Shown piece by piece: positions 28,444 to 37,861 of a stretch of DNA of 64,000 nt. Position numbers and translations under genes: made by a program. The notes below the pieces were generated by a model. That model was given only the letters and a program-made list of their open reading frames with translations. It ran no database searches and was not told where the DNA came from. The stretch covers positions 42,285 to 106,284 of the forward strand of contig KZ478061.1 in NCBI GenBank assembly GCA_002837195.1, written 5' to 3'. The number at the start of each line of letters is the position of its first letter. Position 1 is the stretch's first letter. This stretch comes from Enterobacterales bacterium CwR94. Lineage in GTDB: Bacteria; Pseudomonadota; Gammaproteobacteria; Enterobacterales; Enterobacteriaceae.

Positions 28444-28716
28444 TCATGATTCATCATGTTGGCAGCAGGCACAGCCCTGCATTTCATGGACGGTCATCTC
28501 CGCTATACCGTCACACTCCCATTCGACGCGAGCAAGGTTACCGGGTGCTTCATTATGCTGTAACACCTTACTGACCGGGCTTTCGGTCAGCCCCTCAATA
28601 ACCTCTGTGGCGATCAACACCTCGCCAACATACACACGCGCGGTTGCCGTGGTACGTACCATGCGTTCGCCGTCGACTTTATACAGACGTTTAACCGTCA
28701 ATTTGACTCTGCTCAT
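28444..28716 (-). CDS. 90-residue protein with a C-terminal Cys cluster
   Basis: The product is beta-rich (KLTVKRLYKVDGERMVRTTA, YVGEVLIATEVIEGL) and ends in GCACCQHDES, three Cys in four residues, which suggests metal binding or redox activity. It has no signal peptide. The ATG is at 28716 with GAGCAGA-like context upstream and it leads the yedI operon. I do not recognise the family. Confidence 0.75.
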   Translation of the reverse strand: MSRVKLTVKRLYKVDGERMVRTTATARVYVGEVLIATEVIEGLTESPVSKVLQHNEAPGNLARVEWECDGIAEMTVHEMQGCACCQHDES

Positions 28717-28878
28717 CCGCTTACCTGAGGATTAATTCGGCGCTAAACAGCGCACTGTTAACGCCAAAAGATATAAAAACAGTTAACCTGCTAACAAATT
28801 ATTATCACACATCACTACTGTAAATGAACGCTTTAGCGTTATGGTATCTCCCCGTTTACTGCTTAGAGATTATGGATA

Positions 28879-29799
28879 ATGTCTCGCCGTTCTGCACTGT
28901 TACCCTTAATTGCCTCGTTATTTGCCCTGTATATTATCTGGGGATCGACCTATTTCGTTATTCGCGTGGGTGTCGAAAGCTGGCCGCCGATGATGATGGC
29001 AGGCCTGCGTTTTCTGACCGCGGGAATTATCCTGTTTGCCTTTTTACGCTGGCGCGGCGCCCCGCTGCCTGACCGCCGCGCACTGATCAATGCGGCCATT
29101 GTTGGTGTACTGCTGCTGTCGGTGGGCAATGGACTCGTCACCGTGGCCGAGCATCAAAACGTCCCTTCAGGCATCGCAGCCGTCATGGTCGCAACGGTAC
29201 CGCTGTTCGCCATGTGTTTTAGCGCCTGTTTTGGCATCAAAACGCGCCTGATTGAATGGGCAGGTATTGGCATTGGTTTGGTGGGCATCATTTTACTGAA
29301 TAGCGCCGGGCATCTGGCGGGCAATCCCTGGGGTGCCGCACTGATTCTGATTGCATCACTTAGCTGGGCGTTTGGCTCTGTCTGGGGATCGCGAGTTTCA
29401 CTGCCGCAAGGCTTAATGGCCGGTGCCATTGAAATGCTGACGGCGGGTGTCGTACTGCTGCTGTGCAGTCAACTCAACGGCGAGCGCCTGACGGCAATGC
29501 CCACCACCGCCGGCTGGGTGGCTCTGGCATATTTGATTGTCATGGGATCGATGGTCGCTATCAGCGCCTACATGTATTTGATTCGTAGCGTGACACCGGC
29601 AGTGGCCACCAGCTACGCCTATGTTAATCCGGTGGTTGCCGTGCTGTTGGGCGTTGGCTTTGCAGGCGAAACACTCTCTTCGCGGGAATGGCTGGCGTTA
29701 GGCGTGATTATTTTCGCTGTGGTGCTGGTGACATTGGGCAAATCGCTGTTTCCAGCGAAAGACAGCGCCTCTGTCACTCAGTCGTGTGATAAAGCCTGA
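28879..29799 (+). CDS. yedA: YedA-type EamA-family exporter
   Basis: The 306-residue membrane protein of the drug/metabolite transporter superfamily has ten predicted helices in two EamA repeats; the first starts LYIIWGSTYFVIRVGVESW and the second LIASLSWAFGSVWGSRV. It matches E. coli YedA (306 residues). The substrate is not established. The last 22 bases overlap the end of convergent vsr. Confidence 0.94.
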   Translation: MSRRSALLPLIASLFALYIIWGSTYFVIRVGVESWPPMMMAGLRFLTAGIILFAFLRWRGAPLPDRRALINAAIVGVLLLSVGNGLVTVAEHQNVPSGIAAVMVATVPLFAMCFSACFGIKTRLIEWAGIGIGLVGIILLNSAGHLAGNPWGAALILIASLSWAFGSVWGSRVSLPQGLMAGAIEMLTAGVVLLLCSQLNGERLTAMPTTAGWVALAYLIVMGSMVAISAYMYLIRSVTPAVATSYAYVNPVVAVLLGVGFAGETLSSREWLALGVIIFAVVLVTLGKSLFPAKDSASVTQSCDKA

Positions 29800-30263
29800 C
29801 GATGGAGAATGCCGCGGGTGTCGATTTCGGCATTGCCAGCACCCGCGCAAATCCACTCTTCTAAGCGGGGCGTCAAGGCCCCATCATCGAGCTTTAACTT
29901 TCCACGCAGTGCGCATTCCCACACGAGTAACACTCGCCATCCCGCTTTCGACAGCGTTTCGATATGCTGTTCATCGCGCAGCACGTTGCTGTTAATTTTT
30001 CCCATCCAAAAGGCCGTGCGCGTCTCGGGCACTTTAAAGAGATAGCAGTGATGGCGGTGCCAAAAACAACCGTGAACAAAAATGATGACCCGATAATCAT
30101 CCAGAATAAAATCGGGTCGGCCTGCCAGGGATTTATCCTGCACGCGATAGCTAAATCCCGCCTGTTGCAGTAATTCAGCAAGGTGATTTTCGATTGCCGT
30201 ATCCCGGGTACGAATCGCGCGCATATTCTTGCTACGGATTTCGCGTGAGTGAACGTCAGCCAT
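29778..30263 (-). CDS. vsr: Very short patch repair endonuclease
   Basis: The 161-residue enzyme nicks DNA next to T:G mismatches that arise when the 5-methylcytosine made by Dcm deaminates. The E. coli active-site residues are at the same positions: Asp51 (GRPDFIL), His64 (FVHGCFW), His69 and Asp97. It lies 57 bases downstream of dcm on the same strand, the usual pair, though in E. coli the genes overlap. The 3' end overlaps convergent yedA. Confidence 0.97.
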   Translation of the reverse strand: MADVHSREIRSKNMRAIRTRDTAIENHLAELLQQAGFSYRVQDKSLAGRPDFILDDYRVIIFVHGCFWHRHHCYLFKVPETRTAFWMGKINSNVLRDEQHIETLSKAGWRVLLVWECALRGKLKLDDGALTPRLEEWICAGAGNAEIDTRGILHRQALSHD

Positions 30264-30320
30264 CCTGAGATCCTTTTTTAGCCCCTCCCAGCAGAGTGTA
30301 GTCCTTCTGCCAACAGGTTG

Positions 30321-31727
30321 CTAAGTCGACGATTTTCGGGCTTTCACCGCTTGTTCAATCCAGGGTTTTAGCAACTGTGCGACCGCAGCAAATGCGGGAA
30401 CCACCACGGAATTGCCAAATTGACGATAGGCCTGCGTGTCGGAGACGGGAATACGCCAGCGTGTTTCACCCGGTTGTTCAAAACCCATTAATCGCGCACA
30501 TTCACGCGGTGTCAGCCGACGCGGGCGACGCTGTTGGTTATCCGCATGATCAAAATCCTGCTCGCCTAATGCCTTATCCCAGCCGCGATCAATGAGGATT
30601 TCCGATCCGTCTTTGTAATAACGTGCCGACAGCGTACGCACCACGCCCTCCTCTTTGGCGGGGTCCACCAGGCCATAGCCGAAACCGTTGCCTTTTGCCT
30701 GATGCTTCAACGCATACTGATAGAGATACTTCCACAAGACGGGCGTGAGTATGTATTTTGCTTCTACCTTAGGGTCAAGTAAGCGACGCAGTGGCACGCG
30801 CGCAGCAGGATAACAGGTGGGTAAATCGCGCAGCGTGAAAGGCGGTAATTGCAGATCGCGGCGTAAACCTACCAGCACAATACGTTCCCGATGCTGGGGC
30901 AAAAAGTGTTTACCGTCGATAACTTTCGGATCATTTGGCCCATTGGCCTCGGCATCCGCAACGTCATAGCCCAGCTCATCCAGCGTTTCCATAATGATAC
31001 GAAAGGTTTTGCCCTGGTCATGGCTTTTGAGGTTTTTGACGTTTTCCAAGACAAACACGGCGGGCCGCTTGGCCGCAATAATACGCGCCACATCGAAAAA
31101 CAGCGTGCCCTGCACCTGGCATTCAAAACCGTGAGCACGCCCCAGGGCGTTTTTCTTTGAGACGCCCGCCAGTGAGAAAGGCTGACAAGGGAAACCTGCC
31201 AGTAACACATCGTGATCGGGGACCTTGCTATCAATATGGGCGTAAGCCTGCTGTTCGCTAACATCGGGCTGGCCACTGAGCGTCACATCACGGATATCAC
31301 CGTTGAAATGGTGGCGTTCAGGATGGCAGTACCAGTTGGCCTTATAGGTACGCACCGCGTATTTGTTCCACTCACTGGTGAAGACACACTCGCCTCCGAT
31401 CGCTTCAAAGCCACTGCGAATCCCCCCAATGCCAGCAAACAGATCAATAAAGCGGAAACCGTAGTGAGGATGGTGTGCCGGTGGAGAAGGCAGCAGGGCC
31501 TGCAGCGCATCACGCTCTGCCACCGTCAGTGCGCTGGGCTGTGCCGTAGCTAGCCAGCGCTTGAGGCGCTCAGCGCTCCAGTCAGCATGACTCACCTGTG
31601 CCAGCGTTTGCGCCAGTGTTTTCGCATCAAAGATAGCCAACAACGTCGTCAGCAGTTGCCGATCATCCGTCAGTAATCTGTGCTGACAGGTCGGTTCAGC
31701 ATTTTGTGCAAGATTTGAAGTCTTCAT
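30321..31727 (-). CDS. dcm: DNA cytosine-5 methyltransferase Dcm
   Basis: The 468-residue enzyme (472 in E. coli) has motif [16 protein letters not shown] (about 93), motif [13 protein letters not shown] with the catalytic Cys181, motif [11 protein letters not shown], motif VIII QHRERI and motif [14 protein letters not shown] near the end. The long N-terminal extension is typical of Dcm, which methylates the inner C of CCWGG. vsr lies downstream. The target should be the same here, but it is inferred from similarity. Confidence 0.96.
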   Translation of the reverse strand: MKTSNLAQNAEPTCQHRLLTDDRQLLTTLLAIFDAKTLAQTLAQVSHADWSAERLKRWLATAQPSALTVAERDALQALLPSPPAHHPHYGFRFIDLFAGIGGIRSGFEAIGGECVFTSEWNKYAVRTYKANWYCHPERHHFNGDIRDVTLSGQPDVSEQQAYAHIDSKVPDHDVLLAGFPCQPFSLAGVSKKNALGRAHGFECQVQGTLFFDVARIIAAKRPAVFVLENVKNLKSHDQGKTFRIIMETLDELGYDVADAEANGPNDPKVIDGKHFLPQHRERIVLVGLRRDLQLPPFTLRDLPTCYPAARVPLRRLLDPKVEAKYILTPVLWKYLYQYALKHQAKGNGFGYGLVDPAKEEGVVRTLSARYYKDGSEILIDRGWDKALGEQDFDHADNQQRRPRRLTPRECARLMGFEQPGETRWRIPVSDTQAYRQFGNSVVVPAFAAVAQLLKPWIEQAVKARKSST

Positions 31728-31910
31728 ACTTTCACTGTTGTCTTATTTTCGCCACAGTCTATCACTGTTTATCTGCCCTGCTGGTTTTCTTTCCACGGCA
31801 ACAACCGATCCAATAATTTGTGTTATTTCAACAGAAAAGCCCGTTCTGAACCGCTGTCACATCTCTGCCATACAGCCTGCACATACTGCTTTTCATTTTT
31901 GAGTAGAATC

Positions 31911-33509
31911 ATGTCGTTACTCTCACTTCCTGTTTTGCGCAAAGCACGCAAATGGCGTTTACCGCACCTCACATTGCCACCGCTGTTCCAGAGCCTGCGC
32001 GGCGGATTTATGGTATTCCTGGTGCTGTTTTTAATTTTGCAATGCATCAGTGCTGCACTGCTCACCCGTTTGGTTGATCGCACACAAAACAATATTGAGA
32101 TCCGCCAGGCACAAAATGCCCGTCAGGCGTTGTTGGATAAATCACGTATGGCGCTGCTAACCGCCAGTGATAATAGCCACCGCGCGGGGATCTACTTGCT
32201 GCAAGACCAACAGACGGGTTCCGTCGACAGTTGGCGCAGTCTGGCGGATACCGCCCAAGCCGCGCTCACCGAATCACAAGCGCTGTTTCAGCAGTGGCAA
32301 CCTGCCGAGAAAGATCAGGCCCTCAGCCAGAGTTTTGGTATGTTGGTAGCAGGGCTGAAAGAGCAGTTACAAGGCCTGGAGAAAAATGATATCGATGCCT
32401 TTTTTATGGTACCGATGCAGGCTTTTCAGCAGCAGTTTAATGATCACTACTACCAAACGTTAAACGAGCAGAATCAAACTTCCGCAGCATTAAGCCTGAC
32501 CACCTTACACTCAATGGACAGTAGCCGGACGATTTCACTCGCGATCTCCGTGCTGTTGTTACTGGTGCTACTCCTCTCTGGATGGGCGCTCTGGCGGGTG
32601 GTCTTGCAACCCCTTAACCGAGCCTCTAAACAGATGTCACGTATTGCGATTGGTGAGCTCTCCGCCAGTGAAATGCATCAGGGATGGCAGCCCGTAGAAC
32701 TGCGTGTGCTCACCGACAGTATCCATGACATGCGCGAAGGGTTACGCCAAATTGTAACGGAGATCAATCAGCTCTCCAGTGAAGTCCTCACCCGCAGTGA
32801 TGAGTTAAGCCATCATAATCAAGCCTCACGCGAGCACAACCTGAAACAGACCGCCGCCTTTGCCCATGTGAGCCAGCGTTTGCAACGTGTTGCTGAGGAA
32901 GTGGAAAACAGTGCCACCTTTAGCCTGCACGCCCGCGATCAGATGGTAAACAGCGGACAACTGATGCAAGACTGTGGCGATCGCGTGGCCGATATGGAAG
33001 AGAAAATGCGTGAGATTGTGGATGCCTCGGGTCAAATCGCCTCGATCGTCACCCTGATGGAAGAGCTGTCATTGCAAACTCGCCTGTTGGCCTTAAATGC
33101 CGCTATTGAGTCTGCCCACGCCGGTGTGTATGGGCGCGGATTTTCCGTGGTGGCGCGAGAGATAGGCTTGCTATCCGATAAAAGTGGCAGCTCAACGCGC
33201 AATATTGGTGCTTTGATCGGCGATACTCAGCAGCATATTCATGCAGGCTTTGAGAAAGTGCAGACGCTGGAAAAATTATACGAAGAGATGCAACAAGCGG
33301 TAAGTGCCGCCGGCACGCTGATGAATGAGTTACAGCAGAATGCCAGTGCACAGAGTCAGCGCGTGGGGAAAGTGGCGAAAGAGATCGCAACCATGCATGA
33401 GTCCGTAACCGACAGTGACACTCTTAACCAACTTAGCCATGCTGCAACAGCCCATCTCAGCGAACACGCAAAACGGCTCTCTTTGAGCGTGAGTCGTTTT
33501 CACTTGTAG
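31911..33509 (+). CDS. Divergent methyl-accepting chemotaxis protein
   Basis: I start at the ATG at 31911 (MSLLSLPVLRKARKWRLP), because the longer frame back to 31818 has no transmembrane logic. The 532-residue protein has a membrane helix at about 35-58, a periplasmic sensor, a second helix at about 207-230, a HAMP domain and a signalling domain. The tip reads SLQTRLLALNAAIESAHAG then VYGRGFSVVAREIG, so the usual [12 protein letters not shown] tip is altered, and the part after it is unlike Tsr-type receptors. There is no NWETF tail. Coupling to CheA/CheW may be changed or lost. Confidence 0.88.
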   Translation: MSLLSLPVLRKARKWRLPHLTLPPLFQSLRGGFMVFLVLFLILQCISAALLTRLVDRTQNNIEIRQAQNARQALLDKSRMALLTASDNSHRAGIYLLQDQQTGSVDSWRSLADTAQAALTESQALFQQWQPAEKDQALSQSFGMLVAGLKEQLQGLEKNDIDAFFMVPMQAFQQQFNDHYYQTLNEQNQTSAALSLTTLHSMDSSRTISLAISVLLLLVLLLSGWALWRVVLQPLNRASKQMSRIAIGELSASEMHQGWQPVELRVLTDSIHDMREGLRQIVTEINQLSSEVLTRSDELSHHNQASREHNLKQTAAFAHVSQRLQRVAEEVENSATFSLHARDQMVNSGQLMQDCGDRVADMEEKMREIVDASGQIASIVTLMEELSLQTRLLALNAAIESAHAGVYGRGFSVVAREIGLLSDKSGSSTRNIGALIGDTQQHIHAGFEKVQTLEKLYEEMQQAVSAAGTLMNELQQNASAQSQRVGKVAKEIATMHESVTDSDTLNQLSHAATAHLSEHAKRLSLSVSRFHL

Positions 33510-33513
33510 TAAA

Positions 33514-33535
33514 AAGGGTGGCTCTCGCCACCCTT
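33514..33535. terminator. Hairpin between the third chemoreceptor and the convergent RHH gene
   Basis: AAGGGTGGC (33514-33522) pairs with GCCACCCTT (33527-33535) around TCTC. A runs precede it and TTAAT-like bases follow, so it may serve both strands. Confidence 0.65.
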
Positions 33536-33540
33536 ATTGA

Positions 33541-33786
33541 TTACTTCTTTTTCTTCTTTTTAATCAAACTGCGTAGCTGTTTCACTTCGGCAGCCGTCAA
33601 GGTCGTGGCCTCATCTTCCGCCACATCTTGACTGTCCACTTTCGCCGCATCGCTGGCTTTTAAGCTGGCTTCCAGACGCTTAGACACTTCAGCGCTGATA
33701 GAGGTTTGATTTTCAAGCGCAATCGTCTTCAATAATTCTTTCAGGGCTGGGTCGATTTTTATCGTTAAGTTAACATTGCCTGTCAT
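33541..33786 (-). CDS. Small ribbon-helix-helix protein with a poly-lysine tail
   Basis: The 81-residue product has LTIKIDPALKELLKTIALENQ followed by SISAEVSKRLE, the strand-helix-helix pattern of Arc/MetJ-type DNA-binding proteins (about residues 5-45). An acidic linker leads to a second helix and a tail of six Lys. No toxin gene is beside it, so an antitoxin role is not indicated; it may be a local repressor or a nucleoid-type protein. GGAGA precedes the ATG. It lies 73 bases downstream of yedJ. Confidence 0.75.
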   Translation of the reverse strand: MTGNVNLTIKIDPALKELLKTIALENQTSISAEVSKRLEASLKASDAAKVDSQDVAEDEATTLTAAEVKQLRSLIKKKKKK

Positions 33787-33859
33787 GCTTTAATCTCCTG
33801 TATGTATGCCAGTCTACGTTAGCGAAAACCTCGCCCTTTAATCTATATGTCACAAAAAT

Positions 33860-34564
33860 TTAATATTCCAATTGTCTTGCAGAAAATGTGCTTAGCACCT
33901 CTTGATCCAGTGCGCAAAAATCGCCTTTTAATTCAGCGCACAATTTCGCCATGTAAGTGACCAGGAAATCTGCGTTGTGCTGTGCGAGCTTTCTCCCCTC
34001 TTCCGTTTGCATGGTATCGGGCAAGCGCAACAGTTTTTTCTGGAAGTGATCCAAAGACCAACGGGTGTCATCTAACTCACGCTGCTGTCCCAGCGGATCG
34101 CGATCGTCGAACAGCGCGCGCCCCAATGCACCGGAAACATAAAACACACGCGCCAGCCCAATAGCACCCAATGATTCAAGGCGATCGGCATCTTGCACCA
34201 CTTTCGCTTCCAGGGTTTCTGCGGCGATCGCTGCACTGTAGCTGTGTGCAAGCACGGCGTGCGCCACAGGCTCAATTAACTCACTGGGAAAATCGGGAAA
34301 CACATCGCGCAAAATACGCCGCGTTTCTTGTGCAGCGTAGGTAGAAGCCAAATGGCGTTCGGGATGGTTTTTGGGAAGATTGACGATGTCGTGGAAATAA
34401 CAGCCCGCCAACACCACCAGCGGATTAGCATCTGTACCTTCAATAATACGGCCTGCGGTTTGCCACACGCGCCGCAAGTGTGCAACGTCGTGCGCTTTGT
34501 CCTCCTGAGACCAGGTTTCATGTAACCAACTTTCGAAACGAGTTTGCCAGATCAGTAATGACAT
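33860..34564 (-). CDS. yedJ: HD-domain phosphohydrolase YedJ
   Basis: The 234-residue protein carries the HD-type metal-binding set: [20 protein letters not shown] (His-Asp pair) and [17 protein letters not shown]. It matches E. coli YedJ (231 residues). The family cuts phosphate esters or nucleotides; the substrate of YedJ is not established. A perfect TGACCT/AGGTCA inverted repeat lies 33 bases upstream of the start. Confidence 0.92.
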   Translation of the reverse strand: MSLLIWQTRFESWLHETWSQEDKAHDVAHLRRVWQTAGRIIEGTDANPLVVLAGCYFHDIVNLPKNHPERHLASTYAAQETRRILRDVFPDFPSELIEPVAHAVLAHSYSAAIAAETLEAKVVQDADRLESLGAIGLARVFYVSGALGRALFDDRDPLGQQRELDDTRWSLDHFQKKLLRLPDTMQTEEGRKLAQHNADFLVTYMAKLCAELKGDFCALDQEVLSTFSARQLEY

Positions 34565-34876
34565 AAGGCCTTCCTTCTTTTTTATCCAACCTACTTTGAC
34601 CTCTTCAGGTCACCACACTTCAGGTCTTAGGGTTTTTATAACGGGTTATGCAAGGAATTGCTAACAGAATGCGTGGCCCTGCCGACAATCAGATTAATAC
34701 TGTTCATGAACCTGAAATGCGCAATCACCATCACATACGATGACTTAAGTGAAATTGGCAGTTTTTGCTTTACTAATCCACTAGCAATTGCCGGCGCTAA
34801 TGATAGGATTCATTGAAGAATCCGGTAATAAAAGGTGCGCTAGCGCAACCGGTAAGTTCGTCTGAGAGGTAACGCC
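34565..34876. other. Divergent gap between yedJ and the ASCH-type gene
   Basis: The 312 bases hold no gene. TGACCT (34597-34602) and AGGTCA (34607-34612) form an inverted repeat around CTTC, followed by another AGGTC at about 34622, a possible operator or leader hairpin for yedJ. Near the other end, GGATTCATTGAAGAATCC makes a hairpin and GGTGCGCTAGCGCAACC is a near-palindrome just before the gene at 34877. Confidence 0.5.
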
Positions 34877-35536
34877 ATGAAAGAGCGTCCAATACTTTTT
34901 TCCGATCAACGGGTCTCTGCCTTGATCAGCGGTCAGCAAACGCAAACACGCAGGATAATGAAATCTCGGGTTTTTTCACCCGGGCAGGATAACCATGAAG
35001 GCTGTTTTGGCTTTGATGTCAGCAGCAATCATTTGCATGGCTTCCAGGTGTTGGGCATGAGCGATCTCAGCCAGCACTGTCCCTTTGGGCAAGTAGGCGA
35101 TCAATTGTGGGTGCGTGAAACCTGGCGTGGCCCGGTATTACCGCCTGAACTGCTGGAAGATTATGCTAAAAGACCAGAAAAATTTAAGGATGCACAGTGG
35201 TGTCAATATTTGGCCGATCAGCGCCAACTCACCGCCGCGCAAGCTGACCTGGAAGATGTTGGCTGGCAAACCGCCATTCATATGCCGCGCTGGGCCAGCC
35301 GCATTGATCTGCTAATCCGCTCTATTCGCGTCGAACGCCTGCAAGATATTAGCGATGACGATGTGACCGCAGAAGGTATTGGTTCGACCACACACTTCCT
35401 GAATCACTTTTTTACCTTACCGGGTGAAACGCTCTCTGCACAAATGTCCTATAAAAAACACTGGGAAAAAGTCTACGGCGCAAACAGTTGGAATGTGAAT
35501 CCGTGGGTATGGGTGATTGAATTCGAAAAAGTGTAA
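34877..35536 (+). CDS. Phage-like ASCH/PUA-type protein
   Basis: The 219-residue protein begins PILFSDQRVSALISGQQTQTRRIMKS, the pattern of phage proteins often labelled morphogenetic or ASCH-domain proteins, and continues with YGQVGDQLWVRETW-like (FGQVGDQLWVRETWRG) and MPRWASRIDLLIRSIRVERLQDISDDDVTAEGI. The fold is likely PUA-like and RNA- or nucleotide-binding. GAGAGG precedes the ATG. No other phage gene is near, so this looks like a single captured phage gene. The function is unknown. Confidence 0.8.
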   Translation: MKERPILFSDQRVSALISGQQTQTRRIMKSRVFSPGQDNHEGCFGFDVSSNHLHGFQVLGMSDLSQHCPFGQVGDQLWVRETWRGPVLPPELLEDYAKRPEKFKDAQWCQYLADQRQLTAAQADLEDVGWQTAIHMPRWASRIDLLIRSIRVERLQDISDDDVTAEGIGSTTHFLNHFFTLPGETLSAQMSYKKHWEKVYGANSWNVNPWVWVIEFEKV

Positions 35537-35677
35537 TCGATTCCATTTTAGCACCGCGGTGAGACGACGATCACACCGCCTGTGTTTCTCAACAACGTTT
35601 TCAGCGCGAATGTGGTAAAAAAAGCACTAACGTCTTGTTATGCGCCTTGTTTATCACCTCTGTCAGGATAACGTCAG

Positions 35678-36469
35678 ATGCTCAAATGGCCCTGGAAAAC
35701 GCACGTCTCCCCCGCCGCTGAACTTCCCTGGCAGCAAGCATTAGCTGTTCCGCTTTTTTCAACCCTGACAGCGCCTGAACGTCAACAGTTAATCACGCTC
35801 GCCGACGCGTTTCTGAAACAAAAACAGCTCGTCGCCCTGCAAGGTGTGCAGCTTGATACGATCGCGCACGCGCGTATCGCACTGCTGTTTTGTCTACCGG
35901 TGTTAAAGCTCGGTCTGGAGTGGCTGGATGGCTTCTATGAAGTCCTGATCTACCCCGCTCCTTTTGTGGTCGACGATGAATGGGAAGATGAAAATGGCCT
36001 GGTTCACCGCGACAGTAATGTGCAATCAGGACAAAGTTGGCAACAGGGCCCGATTGTTTTGAACTGGCTGGATGTGCAGGACTCTTTCGATCTCTCTGGG
36101 TTTAATCTGGTGATACATGAAGTGGCACATAAACTTGATGCGCGTGGTACGGGCGTCGCCACCGGTATTCCGGCAATTCCGCTGCGAGATGTCGCCGGCT
36201 GGGAGCATGCACTGCACGAGGCCATGGAGGCGATTCAGGAAGAAGTGGATGCGGTGGGTGAAAATGCTGCCTCTATCGATGCCTATGCCGCGACCGATCC
36301 GGCAGAGTGCTTTGCCGTGCTGTCTGAATATTTTTTTACCGCCCCAGAACTCCTCCATGCGCGCTTTCCATCGCTTTACCAACGTTTTGAACAGTTCTAT
36401 GGCCAGTCGCCTTTACAGCGACTCAGCGAGACAGAACATCCCCTTGCACAACAAGACGTTGCTCAGTAA
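35678..36469 (+). CDS. mtfA: Zinc metallopeptidase MtfA (Mlc titration factor)
   Basis: The 263-residue cytosolic protein (265 in E. coli) has the zinc motif HEVAH at residues 147-151 and a conserved Glu in [11 protein letters not shown] that would be the third ligand. MtfA binds the glucose repressor Mlc and so affects ptsG expression; it also has aminopeptidase activity. Position next to tRNA-Asn is as in E. coli. Confidence 0.95.
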   Translation: MLKWPWKTHVSPAAELPWQQALAVPLFSTLTAPERQQLITLADAFLKQKQLVALQGVQLDTIAHARIALLFCLPVLKLGLEWLDGFYEVLIYPAPFVVDDEWEDENGLVHRDSNVQSGQSWQQGPIVLNWLDVQDSFDLSGFNLVIHEVAHKLDARGTGVATGIPAIPLRDVAGWEHALHEAMEAIQEEVDAVGENAASIDAYAATDPAECFAVLSEYFFTAPELLHARFPSLYQRFEQFYGQSPLQRLSETEHPLAQQDVAQ

Positions 36470-36522
36470 TTCGGCGCATTGCTGCAAACGCAGTCAACTG
36501 AAAGCCAAAATGATTTTTAGCG

Positions 36523-36551
36523 TTGACACCCAGAAAGTGGATCGCTAATAT
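36523..36551 (+). promoter_or_regulatory. Sigma-70 promoter of tRNA-Asn
   Basis: TTGACA at 36523-36528 and TAATAT at 36546-36551 with a 17-base spacer, followed by GCGCCCC, the GC-rich discriminator typical of stable RNA genes under stringent control. Confidence 0.85.
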
Positions 36552-36571
36552 GCGCCCCATCGCAACGCGAT

Positions 36572-36647
36572 TCCTCTGTAGTTCAGTCGGTAGAACGGCG
36601 GACTGTTAATCCGTATGTCACTGGTTCGAGTCCAGTCAGAGGAGCCA
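36572..36647 (+). tRNA. tRNA-Asn (anticodon GTT)
   Basis: The 76-base gene runs from TCCTCTG to GAGCCA with encoded CCA. The acceptor arm TCCTCTG pairs with CAGAGGA, the T loop has GTTCGAGTC and the anticodon GTT is at 36605-36607. By eye it equals E. coli tRNA-Asn. No integrase or repeated 3' end is visible beside it. Confidence 0.98.
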
Positions 36648-36658
36648 AATTTCGCAAT

Positions 36659-36688
36659 CCCGCTTAAGGAAACTTAAGCGGGATTTTT
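36659..36688 (+). terminator. Terminator of tRNA-Asn
   Basis: CCCGCTTAAG (36659-36668) pairs perfectly with CTTAAGCGGG (36673-36682) around GAAA, followed by ATTTTT. It begins 12 bases after the tRNA. Confidence 0.9.
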
Positions 36689-36693
36689 GCTTT

Positions 36694-37716
36694 CTAACGC
36701 CAGCCCAACGCGGGAGCAACGTGTTTGAGAATGGCCTCCAGCACGTGCACGTTGTAGTCCACGCCTAATTGATTGGGTACGGTCAGCAACACCGTATCGG
36801 CCTCGGCGATCGCTTCATCGGCGGCCAACTGCGCAATCAATGCCTCTGGCTCTGCCGCATAACTCCGGCCAAACACGGCCCGCGTCTGTGGGTCAAGATA
36901 ACCAAACTGATCGTTTTGATCGCGGCTACTGCCAAAATAGAGCCTGTCTTGTGCATTCATTAGCGCAAAAATACTGCGGCTCACCGACACCCGGGGTTCG
37001 CCCGCATGTCCCGCGGCTTTCCATGCTGCGCGATAGGCGCGGATCTGTTGGGCTTGTTGTACGTGAAAAGGCTCGCCAGTCTCGTCATTTTTCAACGTTG
37101 AACTTTGTAAGTGCATCCCCAACCGGGCGGCCCACACGGCCGTTGCATTTGAGCTGGCTCCCCACCAGATACGCTGGCGCAGCCCGGCAGAAAACGGTTC
37201 TAAGCGTAACAATCCCGGTGGATTTGGGAACATAGGTTGTGGATTTGGCTCCGCAAATCCTTCACCCGCCAATGCCTGGAGAAACACCTCTGTGTGGCGG
37301 CGTGCCATTTCAGCCTCTGTTTCTCCCTCTGCCGGTGCATAACCAAAATATCGCCACCCTTCAATGACCTGCTCTGGCGAGCCGCGACTGATCCCAAGTT
37401 GCAAGCGCCCGCCGGCAATCAAATCTGCGGCCCCCGCCTCTTCTGCCATATAGAGTGGGTTTTCATAGCGCATATCAATGACACCGGTGCCAATCTCAAT
37501 ACGCTGCGTTCTGGCACCGACCGCCGCCAACAGAGGAAACGGCGATGCCAGTTGGCGGGCAAAATGATGCACGCGAAAGTAAGCCCCATCAGCCCCTAAC
37601 GCCTCTGCGGCCACCGCTAAATCGATGGATTGCAGTAACGCATCTGCCGCCGATCGCGTGGCAGATTGCGACGAAGGATTCCAGTGCCCAAAAGATAAAA
37701 AGCCAATTTTCTTCAT
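36694..37716 (-). CDS. Luciferase-like flavin-dependent monooxygenase
   Basis: The 340-residue protein belongs to the bacterial luciferase-like family (F420/FMN-dependent, LLM class). It starts MKKIGFLSFGHWNPS, has DGAYFRVHHFARQLASPFPLLAA and LQLGISRGSPEQVIEGWRYF, common in the subgroup of uncharacterised enterobacterial members. It is cytosolic. The substrate cannot be told from sequence. It is convergent with tRNA-Asn and divergent from the thiamine-regulated operon. Confidence 0.88.
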   Translation of the reverse strand: MKKIGFLSFGHWNPSSQSATRSAADALLQSIDLAVAAEALGADGAYFRVHHFARQLASPFPLLAAVGARTQRIEIGTGVIDMRYENPLYMAEEAGAADLIAGGRLQLGISRGSPEQVIEGWRYFGYAPAEGETEAEMARRHTEVFLQALAGEGFAEPNPQPMFPNPPGLLRLEPFSAGLRQRIWWGASSNATAVWAARLGMHLQSSTLKNDETGEPFHVQQAQQIRAYRAAWKAAGHAGEPRVSVSRSIFALMNAQDRLYFGSSRDQNDQFGYLDPQTRAVFGRSYAAEPEALIAQLAADEAIAEADTVLLTVPNQLGVDYNVHVLEAILKHVAPALGWR

Positions 37717-37825
37717 CTGACGAACTCCCGTTGCTCAGCATTATGCCGCTACAGTGACAAACAGTGCCCTGCCAATGCCAGCACTTCCGCTGGGCAAAGC
37801 ATTTCTGATCCTTCTCGCGAAACAA

Positions 37826-37854
37826 TTGTAAAAAAAAAGTGAATACCGTATAAC
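37826..37854 (+). promoter_or_regulatory. Promoter of the TPP-controlled operon
   Basis: TTGTAA (37826-37831) and TATAAC (37849-37854) with 17-base spacing, directly before the riboswitch. Confidence 0.7.
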
Positions 37855-37861
37855 AAGACTG

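Noticed and set aside
31818..31910. Upstream extension of the third chemoreceptor
   Set aside because: The added residues are Cys/His-rich and polar, unlike a receptor N-terminus; the ATG at 31911 gives a normal first membrane helix.
36572..36720. Genomic island attached at tRNA-Asn
   Set aside because: No integrase gene or repeat of the tRNA 3' end is seen downstream; the terminator and the monooxygenase gene follow directly.
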